NCBI RefSeq assembly: GCF_023721835.1 | Contig: NZ_JAMKFE010000015.1 | Location: 1 to 64,000, forward strand | DNA length: 64,000 nucleotides | Source: Caldimonas mangrovi | GTDB taxonomy: Bacteria > Pseudomonadota > Gammaproteobacteria > Burkholderiales > Burkholderiaceae_C | Direction of reading: 5' to 3' | Shown: piece after piece, positions 50,068 to 57,562 of the stretch | Layout of the letters: each line of letters starts with the position of its first letter | How positions within the stretch are numbered: the stretch's first letter is position 1 | Notes under the pieces: generated by a model | What the model was told of the DNA's origin: nothing | Databases searched by the model: none | The model's input: the letters and a program-made list of their open reading frames with translations, nothing else | Position numbers and translations under genes: made by a program

Positions 50068-51090
50068 ATGAAGATCGCGATCATCGGCGCCGGGGCCATC
50101 GGCGGCCTCGTCGGCGCCCGGCTCGCGCTGGCCGGCGAAGAAGTCACGTTCGTCGTGCGTGGCCACAACCTCGCCGCGATCGGTGCGCGCGGCATGCGGC
50201 TGCTGACGGCAGGCGGCGACGAACTCATCGCATCGAACGTGCACGCGACCGACCGCTACGAGTCGATCGGCCCGCAGGACGCGGTGATCCTGGCGACCAA
50301 GGCGCATCAGGTGGAGGCGGTGGTCGACCAGCTGCCCTTGCTGCTCGGGCCGCACACCACGGTCGTGACGATGCAGAACGGCATTCCGTACTGGTACTTC
50401 CAGCGTCATGGCGGCCCTTACGAGGGCACGCGAGTGACCAGTGTCGACCCCCACGGGAAAGTGGCAGCGGGCATCCCGGCCGGGCGCGTCGTCGGCTGCG
50501 TCGTCTATCCGGCATCCGAGCTGGTGGCCCCCGGTGTGGTCCGCCATATCGAAGGCGACCGTCTGCCGCTGGGGGAACTCGACGGCACCTCGACCGAGCG
50601 GGTGCGCGACCTGTCGGCCTGCCTCGAGCACGCCGGCTTCAAGGCGCCGGTGCTCGACAACATCCGCGCCGAGATCTGGCTCAAGTTGTGGGGCAACCTG
50701 ACCTTCAACCCGGTCAGCAGCCTGTCGCACTCGACGCTGGTCGACATCTGCCAGTACCCGCTGACGCGCGACCTGGCCGCCGCCATGATGCGCGAGGCGC
50801 AAGCGGTAGCGCACAAGCTCGACATCACATTTCGCGTGCCGCTGGAAAAGCGCATCGCCGGCGCCGAGAAGGTGGGCAAGCACAAGACCTCGATGCTGCA
50901 GGACGTGGAGGCCGGCCGTGAGCCGGAGATCGACGCGCTGGTCGGCTCGGTCGTCGAACTGGCCCGACTGACCGACACGCCGACGCCCCACATCGACACC
51001 GTCTATGCGCTGGTCAAGCTGCTCGCCCGCACCATGAGCGACCGGCGTGCCCACGTGCGGCTGCTCGAGACCGACCGGCTGGCGGCATGA
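50068..51090 (+). CDS. PanE/ApbA-type reductase, candidate oxalyl-CoA reductase
   Basis: 340 residues. N-terminal NADP-binding GAGAIGGLVGARLALAGEEV; ketopantoate reductase motifs ATKAHQVEAVVDQLPLL, MQNGIPYW, catalytic Lys in LWLKLWGNLTFNPVSSL-type segment (AEIWLKLWGNLTFNPVSSLS) and a C-terminal DVEAGREPEIDALVG. In Methylobacterium extorquens a PanE-like protein (PanE2) is the oxalyl-CoA reductase that turns oxalyl-CoA into glyoxylate. The gene's position between frc/oxc genes and the gcl-hyi-glxR unit strongly suggests the same role here. Pantothenate biosynthesis is the alternative. It starts 30 bp after the FAH gene. Confidence 0.85.
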   Translation: MKIAIIGAGAIGGLVGARLALAGEEVTFVVRGHNLAAIGARGMRLLTAGGDELIASNVHATDRYESIGPQDAVILATKAHQVEAVVDQLPLLLGPHTTVVTMQNGIPYWYFQRHGGPYEGTRVTSVDPHGKVAAGIPAGRVVGCVVYPASELVAPGVVRHIEGDRLPLGELDGTSTERVRDLSACLEHAGFKAPVLDNIRAEIWLKLWGNLTFNPVSSLSHSTLVDICQYPLTRDLAAAMMREAQAVAHKLDITFRVPLEKRIAGAEKVGKHKTSMLQDVEAGREPEIDALVGSVVELARLTDTPTPHIDTVYALVKLLARTMSDRRAHVRLLETDRLAA

Positions 51091-51106
51091 AGCAGCGCCG
51101 GCACCC

Positions 51107-52039
51107 GTGAGGCACGCGACCCATCGCCAACTGAAGGTTTTCGAGTCGGTGGCCCGGCTGCTGAGCTTCTCGCGCGCCGCCGAAGAGCTGCACCTCACGC
51201 AGCCGGCCGTTTCGACGCAAGTCCGCAAGCTCGAAGAGCATGCGGGCAACCGCCTGTTCGAACAGTTCGGCAAGAAGATCTACCTGACGCCCGCGGGGGC
51301 GGAGCTGCTGCAGATCAGCCGCGCGATCATCCAGCAGTTCGAGGCCGCCGAGATCGCGATGACGCAGTTCAAGGGCATATCGGGAGGCCGGCTCAACGTC
51401 GGCGTCATCAGCGCCGGCGACTACTTCTTTCCGCGTCTGCTGGTCGAGTTCGTCGGGCGCCACAGCGGTGTCACGCTCAACTTCAGCGTGCACAACCGCG
51501 AAGGCCTGCTGACCCACATCGTCGAGAACCTCATCGACCTGGCGATCATGGTGCGGCCGCCCACCGAGCTCGACACGGTGAGCCAGCCCTTCGCGCCGCA
51601 CCCCTATGTGATCGTCGCACCGCCGTCGCACCCGCTGGTCGGCCGGCGCGAGATCCCGCAAGGCGAGGTGATGCGTGAACCGTTCCTCGTGCGTGAGCGC
51701 GGCTCCGACACCTGGAAGTCGATGCAGGAGGGCTTCGGTGGCGACCTGTCGGGCATCAACATCGCGATGGAGATCCGTAGCACCGAGACGATCAAGCAGG
51801 CGGTGATGGCCGGCATGGGACTCGGCTTCCTGTCCGCCCACACCGTCAGCCGTGAACTGCAGGCGGGCAGCCTGCACGTGCTCGACGTACACGGTCTGCC
51901 GTTGATGTTGCACTGGTATGTCGTGCACCGGCGCACCAAGCGGCTGCCGCCGGTGGCGCAGGCGTTCAAGGACTTCCTGCTCGGCGACGCAGCAACGCTG
52001 ATCGAACGCATCGTTCCGGCACCGATGCCGCAACGATGA
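51107..52039 (+). CDS. LysR-family regulator (CbbR-like)
   Basis: 310 residues from GTG 51107. HTH THRQLKVFESVARLLSFSRA, ELHLTQPAVSTQVRKLEEHA and FGKKIYLTPAGAELLQISRA is of the CbbR type. Effector domain contains LNVGVISAGDYFFPRLLVEF and GLLTHIVENLIDLAIMV. It follows the PanE-like gene by 16 bp, on the same strand, and is convergent with glxR (12 bp between stops). Probably controls oxalate/C1 assimilation genes; CbbR-like proteins respond to reduced cofactors or phosphorylated intermediates. Confidence 0.88.
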   Translation: MRHATHRQLKVFESVARLLSFSRAAEELHLTQPAVSTQVRKLEEHAGNRLFEQFGKKIYLTPAGAELLQISRAIIQQFEAAEIAMTQFKGISGGRLNVGVISAGDYFFPRLLVEFVGRHSGVTLNFSVHNREGLLTHIVENLIDLAIMVRPPTELDTVSQPFAPHPYVIVAPPSHPLVGRREIPQGEVMREPFLVRERGSDTWKSMQEGFGGDLSGINIAMEIRSTETIKQAVMAGMGLGFLSAHTVSRELQAGSLHVLDVHGLPLMLHWYVVHRRTKRLPPVAQAFKDFLLGDAATLIERIVPAPMPQR

Positions 52040-52051
52040 CGGCGGCAACGA

Positions 52052-52957
52052 TCACACCGCGCGCTGACCCACCTCGAAGTTGGCGAGCTGTTCGAGCGCA
52101 CGCAGCATCGCCGAATGATCCCAGCCCTTGCCGCCGTGCGCGGCGCAGGCATTGAACAGCTCTTGCGCGGTGGCGGTGTTGGGCAGCGACAGGCCCAGCG
52201 CGCGTGCGCTGCCCAGCGCCAGGTTCAGGTCCTTCTGGTGCAGCTCGATGCGAAAACCGGGCTCGAAGGTGCGCTTGACCATGCGCTCGCCGTGCACTTC
52301 GAGCACCTTCGACGATGCAAAGCCGCCCATCAGCGCCTGGCGCACCTTGGCCGGGTCGGCACCGGCGCGCGCGGCGAACAGCAGTGCCTCGGCCACGGCC
52401 TCGATGTTCAGCGCCACGATGATCTGGTTGGCGACCTTGGCCGTCTGCCCGTCGCCGACGCCGCCGACGCGCGTGATGTTCTTGCCCATCAGCTCGAACA
52501 ATGGCCGCACCCTCTCGAAGGTGCCGGCGTCGCCGCCGACCATGATGGACAGGGTCGCGTTTTTCGCGCCGACCTCGCCCCCGGACACCGGAGCGTCGAG
52601 GTATTCGCAACCGATCTCGCGGATGCGTCGTGCGTAGTCCTTGGTTGCGATGGGCGAGATCGAACTCATGTCGACGACGATCTTGCCCTTGGAAAGCCCG
52701 GCCGCCACACCCTCGTCGGAAAACAGCGCCTTCTCGACATCGGGCGTGTCGGGCACCATCAGGAACACGATGTCGGCCCGCTCTGCCACACCGCGCCCGC
52801 TGAGACATTGCGTGGCGCGGCTGCCGGCGATCGTGTCGGGCATCTTGCCGAGCGTGTGCACGAACAGCTGATGGCCGGCGTGGATGAGGTGGCCTGCCAT
52901 CGGCGTGCCCATGGTGCCCAGGCCAATGAAGCCCAGCTTGAAGGGATGATCGGTCAT
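52052..52957 (-). CDS. glxR: Tartronate semialdehyde reductase
   Basis: 301 residues from ATG 52957. Beta-hydroxyacid dehydrogenase motifs: LGFIGLGTMGTPMAGHLIHA (NAD(P) site), DAPVSGGEVGAKNATLSIMV (substrate-binding DAPVSGG), GQTAKVANQIIVALNIEAVA (catalytic Lys) and FRIELHQKDLNLALGSARAL. Reduces tartronate semialdehyde to D-glycerate. Last gene of gcl-hyi-glxR, 32 bp after hyi. This completes the glyoxylate-to-glycerate route. Confidence 0.92.
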   Translation of the reverse strand: MTDHPFKLGFIGLGTMGTPMAGHLIHAGHQLFVHTLGKMPDTIAGSRATQCLSGRGVAERADIVFLMVPDTPDVEKALFSDEGVAAGLSKGKIVVDMSSISPIATKDYARRIREIGCEYLDAPVSGGEVGAKNATLSIMVGGDAGTFERVRPLFELMGKNITRVGGVGDGQTAKVANQIIVALNIEAVAEALLFAARAGADPAKVRQALMGGFASSKVLEVHGERMVKRTFEPGFRIELHQKDLNLALGSARALGLSLPNTATAQELFNACAAHGGKGWDHSAMLRALEQLANFEVGQRAV

Positions 52958-52989
52958 CGGGTTGTTTCCTCGTCGGGTCGAAGATGGGG

Positions 52990-53769
52990 TCACGCGATCA
53001 GGCGCTGGCGCCAGGCCAGGCCGGCCTCGGTGCCCGCCGCGGGCTTGTATTCGCAGCCGATCCAGCCGGTGTAGCCGAGACGGTCGATATGCCGCAACAG
53101 AAAGGCGTAGTCGATTTCGCCGGTGCCCGGCTCGTTGCGCCCAGGGTTGTCGGCCAGCTGGATGTGACCGATGCGTGCCAGGTGCTTCTCGATCGTCGCT
53201 GCCAGCTCGCCCTCCATGCGCTGCGCGTGGTAGATGTCGTATTGCAGATGGACGTTGTCGGCCCCGACTTCGTCGAGCAGCGCCAGCGCTTGTGCGGTGC
53301 GGCTGACGTAGAAGCCTTGGATGTCGAAGGTATTGATCGGTTCGAGCAGCAGGTCCAGCCCTGCGCGCCGCAGTTTGGTCGCCGCATGGCGCAGGTTGTC
53401 GACCAGCGTCGCACGCAGCACCGCCTCGTTCGTTCCATCGGGCGCCTTGCCGGCAAGGCAGTTCAAGCGTGGCACGCCCAGCCGCAGCGCGTAGTCGATC
53501 GCCTGGTCGACGCCGGCGCGGAACTCGCTCATTCGGTCGGGCAGGCAGGCAATGCCGCGCTCGCCTCGATCCCAATCGCCGGCCGGCAGGTTGTGCAGCA
53601 CCAGTTCCAGCCCGTGGTCGTCCAGGCGCCGCCGGATCTCCTGCATCTCGTAGGCATACGGGAACAAGAACTCCACCGCCTTGAAACCGGCCCTGGCGGC
53701 ACGCTCGAAACGGTCGAGGAACGGCACCTCGTTGAACAGCATCGTCAGGTTGGCAGCAAAGCGCGGCAT
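52990..53769 (-). CDS. hyi: Hydroxypyruvate isomerase
   Basis: 259 residues, TIM-barrel of the Hyi type: MPRFAANLTMLFNEVPFLDR at the start, LNCLAGKAPDGTNEAVLRAT, LLLEPINTFDIQGFYVSRTA (metal Glu), HLQYDIYHAQRMEGELAATI and IQLADNPGRNEPGTGEIDYA. Length equals E. coli Hyi (258). Interconverts hydroxypyruvate and tartronate semialdehyde. 19 bp after gcl on the same transcript. Confidence 0.93.
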   Translation of the reverse strand: MPRFAANLTMLFNEVPFLDRFERAARAGFKAVEFLFPYAYEMQEIRRRLDDHGLELVLHNLPAGDWDRGERGIACLPDRMSEFRAGVDQAIDYALRLGVPRLNCLAGKAPDGTNEAVLRATLVDNLRHAATKLRRAGLDLLLEPINTFDIQGFYVSRTAQALALLDEVGADNVHLQYDIYHAQRMEGELAATIEKHLARIGHIQLADNPGRNEPGTGEIDYAFLLRHIDRLGYTGWIGCEYKPAAGTEAGLAWRQRLIA

Positions 53770-53788
53770 GGCGTGTCCTTTTTTTTCT

Positions 53789-55579
53789 TCAGTCCAGCAG
53801 TCCGGCCAGCTCCAGGCCCTTGACGCCCGCCGGATGGCGGCAGTCGATGTCCTCGAACTCGACCACCTGGTCGATCTCGGTCCCCATCGAGATGTTCGTG
53901 ACCTTCTCCAGGATCACTTCCACCACCACCGGCACGCTGTGCGTGCGTGCCAGCGCCTGCGCGTCTCGCAGAGCCACCTGCAACTTGGCAGGATCGGTGA
54001 CACGCAATGCCTTGCAGCCCAGGCCTTCGATGACCTTGGCGTGGTCGACGCCATAGTTGCGCAGCACGTCGTCTTCGACGTTCTGGTTCTCGAAGGCCAG
54101 TTGCACGCAGTAGTCCATGTCGAAATTTCGCTGGGCCTGCCGGATCAGCCCGAGGTAGCTGTTGTTGACCAGCACCTGCACGTAGGGCAGCCGGAACTGT
54201 GCACCGACGGCGAGCTCCTCGACCAGGAACTGGAAGTCGTAGTCGCCCGACAGGCCGACCACGGTGCGTGTCGGATCCGCCGCCACCACACCCAGCGCCG
54301 CCGGGATGGTCCAGCCCAGGGGGCCGGCCTGGCCGCAGTTGATCCACTGCCGTGGGCCGTACACATGCAGAAACTGGGCTCCAGCGATCTGCGACAAGCC
54401 GATGGTGGAGACATACACCGTGTCGCGCGGGAACGCCGAGTTCATCTCTTCGTACACCCGCTGCGGCTTGATCGGTACGTTGTCGAACTGCGTCCTGCGG
54501 TGCATCAGCCGCTTGCGCTCGGCGCAGCGCTCGGCCCAGTCGCCGTATTCGGCCAGCCGGCCCTGGCCGCGACGCTCGCGGGCGACCTGCACGAACAGTT
54601 CGAGCGCGGCCTTGGCATCGGAGACGATGCCGTAGTCGGGCATGAAGACGCGCCCGATCTGCGTCGGCTCGATGTCCACATGCACGAAGCGCCGGCCGCG
54701 CGTGTAGGTCTCGACCGAGCCGGTGTGGCGGTTGGCCCAGCGGTTGCCGATGCCGAGCACGAAGTCGCTCGCCAGCATGGTGGCGTTGCCGTAGCGGTGC
54801 GAGGTCTGCAGGCCGCACATGCCGGCCATCAGGCGGTGATCGTCCGGGATCGTGCCCCAGCCCATCAGCGTGGGAATCACCGGCACGCCGGTCAGTTCGG
54901 CGAACTCGACCAGCAGATCGGATGCATCGGCGTTGACGATGCCGCCGCCGGCGACGATCAACGGCTTGGTCGCTGCGGCCAGCATGTCCATCGCCTTCTC
55001 GACCTGACGGCGCGTGGCGGCCGGCTTGTACACCGCGAGCGGTTCGTAGGTGTCGATGTCGAATTCGATCTCGGCCATCTGCACGTCGACCGGCAGGTCG
55101 ATCAGCACCGGGCCCGGGCGGCCCGAGCGCATCAGATGGAAGGCCTGCTGGAACGCACGAGGCACCTGCGCCGGCTCGCGCACCGTCACGGCCCACTTGG
55201 TGACCGGCTTGGCGATCGATTCGATGTCGACGGCCTGGAAGTCCTCCTTGTACAGCCGAGCACGCGGTGCCTGGCCGGTGATGCACAGGATGGGGATCGA
55301 GTCCGCCCACGCCGAATACAGCCCGGTGATCATGTCGGTGCCGGCCGGCCCCGAAGTGCCGATGCACACGCCGATGTTGCCGGCCTTGGCGCGCGTGTAG
55401 CCTTCGGCCATGTGTGAAGCGCCCTCGACGTGGCGAGCCAAAACGTGCGCAATCGACTGGCGTTCTCGCAGTTGCGCATACAGCGGGTTGATGGCCGCGC
55501 CCGGCACGCCGAACGCATGGGTGACGCCTTCTTTCTCCATCACCAGCACCGCCGCCATCGCGGCCTTCATCTTCGCCAT
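53789..55579 (-). CDS. gcl: Glyoxylate carboligase (tartronate-semialdehyde synthase)
   Basis: 596 residues from ATG 55579 (E. coli Gcl 593); AAGGAGG precedes it, and the extra upstream codons are not used. ThDP enzyme: at residue 51 there is Val ([18 protein letters not shown]) where related enzymes have the catalytic Glu, the hallmark of Gcl. ThDP-binding [20 protein letters not shown] and [13 protein letters not shown] are present; FAD-site segments resemble acetohydroxy-acid synthases. Condenses two glyoxylates to tartronate semialdehyde and CO2. First gene of the gcl-hyi-glxR operon, led by a TTGAC-N4-GTCAA box 64 bp upstream. Confidence 0.95.
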   Translation of the reverse strand: MAKMKAAMAAVLVMEKEGVTHAFGVPGAAINPLYAQLRERQSIAHVLARHVEGASHMAEGYTRAKAGNIGVCIGTSGPAGTDMITGLYSAWADSIPILCITGQAPRARLYKEDFQAVDIESIAKPVTKWAVTVREPAQVPRAFQQAFHLMRSGRPGPVLIDLPVDVQMAEIEFDIDTYEPLAVYKPAATRRQVEKAMDMLAAATKPLIVAGGGIVNADASDLLVEFAELTGVPVIPTLMGWGTIPDDHRLMAGMCGLQTSHRYGNATMLASDFVLGIGNRWANRHTGSVETYTRGRRFVHVDIEPTQIGRVFMPDYGIVSDAKAALELFVQVARERRGQGRLAEYGDWAERCAERKRLMHRRTQFDNVPIKPQRVYEEMNSAFPRDTVYVSTIGLSQIAGAQFLHVYGPRQWINCGQAGPLGWTIPAALGVVAADPTRTVVGLSGDYDFQFLVEELAVGAQFRLPYVQVLVNNSYLGLIRQAQRNFDMDYCVQLAFENQNVEDDVLRNYGVDHAKVIEGLGCKALRVTDPAKLQVALRDAQALARTHSVPVVVEVILEKVTNISMGTEIDQVVEFEDIDCRHPAGVKGLELAGLLD

Positions 55580-55642
55580 CTCGACCTCCTTGCGGATGAG
55601 TAGCAACAGGCGGCATCGTCGGCGCGAGGCCCGGCGATCGTC

Positions 55643-55656
55643 GTTGACCACGGTCA
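55643..55656 (-). promoter_or_regulatory. Crp/Fnr-type box TTGAC-CGTG-GTCAA upstream of gcl
   Basis: Read on the gcl strand the site is AATCTTGACCGTGGTCAACG. The box is 64 bp from the gcl start, the same distance as the site before the HPP gene. This links glyoxylate assimilation to the regulon of the oxc and tct units. Confidence 0.72.
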
Positions 55657-55948
55657 AGATTCGAAAAATGGAAGCGCTGCGCAGTGCAGCACGAAGGGGT
55701 CGGTGCAGCCCCGCTCGTGCAGTGCCGGGCCAGCGCAGCGTCCCTCGGATCCCCCTGCCGGAATGACGACGCGCTTTGACGCAGGATGTCCGCAGACGTT
55801 GTACTAGGATGCTCCAGGTTCATGCGGATCTGCCTGATCCGCCAAGCCACGAAGCACCGATGAAACAGCCTTCCGACGGCGCGCCACCCGCGGCATCGGC
55901 CGAGCCCTTGTCCGCCGAGCCGAGCCGCGCCGCGAGCGTGTCATTGCG

Positions 55949-57361
55949 TTGTTCACCGCGGTCATGCTGCCGATGTTCCTCGCCGCGGTCGACCAGACGC
56001 TGCTGGCAACCGCGACCCCCGCGATCGCAGCTGAGCTGGGCGGACTGAGCGGTACCTCGTGGATCGCGGTCGCCTACCTGCTGTCTGCCACGGTGATGGC
56101 GCCGCTGTACGGTCGGCTCGGCGACCGACTGGGCCGCCGCAACCTGCTGCACGTCGCGCTGGTGGTGTTCGCCGCCGGCACGCTGCTGTGCGAGGCGGCA
56201 CCCAGCATGTCGCTGCTGATCGGTGCGCGCGCGGTGCAGGGATTGGGCGGCGGCGGCCTCATGGTGCTGTCGCAGGCCCTGATCGGCGAGCTGGTCGAGC
56301 CACGCGAGCGTCCGCGTTATCAGGGCTACTTCTCGCTGGTCTTCACGGCGTCGAGCGTTGGCGGCCCCGTCGTCGGTGGGCTGGTCATCGACCACGTCAG
56401 CTGGCGGTGGCTGTTCCTCGGCAGTCTCCCGTTGTCGATGCTCGCGTACTGGCGCGTCTCGCGGCTGCCCGTCCCCGATGTGGCACCGACGCGCGGGGCA
56501 CCGCCCGATCCGCTGGGCGTGCTGCTGTTCGCCGTCACGGCCGTCGGCGCCTTGTCATGGCTGAGCATGGTCGGACATCAGCTGCCGATGCGCTCGCCCG
56601 CAGGCTGCGCACTCGCCGGGTTTGCCGCGCTCTACGGCTGCCTGCTGTGGCGCCAGCAGCGACGCCACCCCCACCCGTTCCTGCCACTGGACATCCTGCG
56701 CCTGCCGTCGATGGGATGGGTGTCCGCGTCAGTCTTGTTCTTCGCGAGCACGCTGTTCGCGCTGGTCTTCCTGCTGCCGATCTACCAGCAGATCGGCCAT
56801 GGTGCTTCAGCCTCGGCGTCCGGCATGCAGATGCTGCCGCTGACGGTCGGCGTGGTTCTCGGGTCGTGGCTGAACGGACACCTCACGGTTCGTTCCGGCA
56901 GGACCGGCCACCTTCCCGCGCGGGGCTTGGGCGCATGCGCCATGGCTCTGCTCGTGCTCGCACTCGCCCCGCCCTTGCCCTGGCTGACACTGCTCGCGGC
57001 AGCCTGCTGCGGTCTGGGCCTGGGCTTCGTGATGCCGAATGCCCAGCTGTGGACCCAGCTCGCTGCAGGGCGTCGGCAGCTGGGTGCGGCGGCAGCGCTG
57101 ATCTCGCTGACGCGGTCGTCCCGCGCCTCGTTCGGCACGGCGGCTTTCGCGGGCCTCGCATTCGCGCTGCTGCATCTTGAGCCGGGTGCGAGCCGCGCTG
57201 CCATGCCCGTGGGCCTGACACAACTGGCACCCGCCGAAGTGGCACGGGCCTTCCGCCTCGTGTTCCTGTCGCTCGCCCTGTTCGCCGGCCTCGGTGCCTG
57301 GGCAGCGACGCGCATTCCCGTCATCGAGCTGTCGGCGTCTCGTGAAGGCGAGGCGGCATGA
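55949..57361 (+). CDS. DHA2-type MFS efflux transporter, N-terminus possibly frameshifted
   Basis: 470 residues if started at the TTG at 55949; no ATG or GTG lies in frame upstream of ATG 55970. Fourteen-helix DHA2 pattern: FLAAVDQTLLATATPAIAAE, YLLSATVMAPLYGRLGDRLG, GLGGGGLMVLSQALIGELVE, VGGPVVGGLVIDHVSWRWLF. Just upstream in another frame, ATG 55860 begins MKQPSDGAPPAASAEP, a natural N-terminal tail for such a pump, which would need a one-base shift near 55920-55940 to join RRERVIALFTAVML. Either the gene is frameshifted or a rare start is used. Drug or solvent efflux is likely. Confidence 0.8.
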   Translation: MFTAVMLPMFLAAVDQTLLATATPAIAAELGGLSGTSWIAVAYLLSATVMAPLYGRLGDRLGRRNLLHVALVVFAAGTLLCEAAPSMSLLIGARAVQGLGGGGLMVLSQALIGELVEPRERPRYQGYFSLVFTASSVGGPVVGGLVIDHVSWRWLFLGSLPLSMLAYWRVSRLPVPDVAPTRGAPPDPLGVLLFAVTAVGALSWLSMVGHQLPMRSPAGCALAGFAALYGCLLWRQQRRHPHPFLPLDILRLPSMGWVSASVLFFASTLFALVFLLPIYQQIGHGASASASGMQMLPLTVGVVLGSWLNGHLTVRSGRTGHLPARGLGACAMALLVLALAPPLPWLTLLAAACCGLGLGFVMPNAQLWTQLAAGRRQLGAAAALISLTRSSRASFGTAAFAGLAFALLHLEPGASRAAMPVGLTQLAPAEVARAFRLVFLSLALFAGLGAWAATRIPVIELSASREGEAA

Positions 57362-57562
57362 GTCCAGGCGGCGACGCCTGCCCCGCCCCCGCGGGAGTGG
57401 CTGCGAGCACAAGCTGCCTGGGTCATGACAACTCCTCGATCGCGAACGTCATGCCCGGAAAGCGGCAATCCGGTCGGCGTCCGCGCGGCCGCGAGAAAGC
57501 GGACCGGCACAGGCCGCGAGCGCCTGCGCCGGTCGACAACGGCGACCGCTATACGCGCGTGT

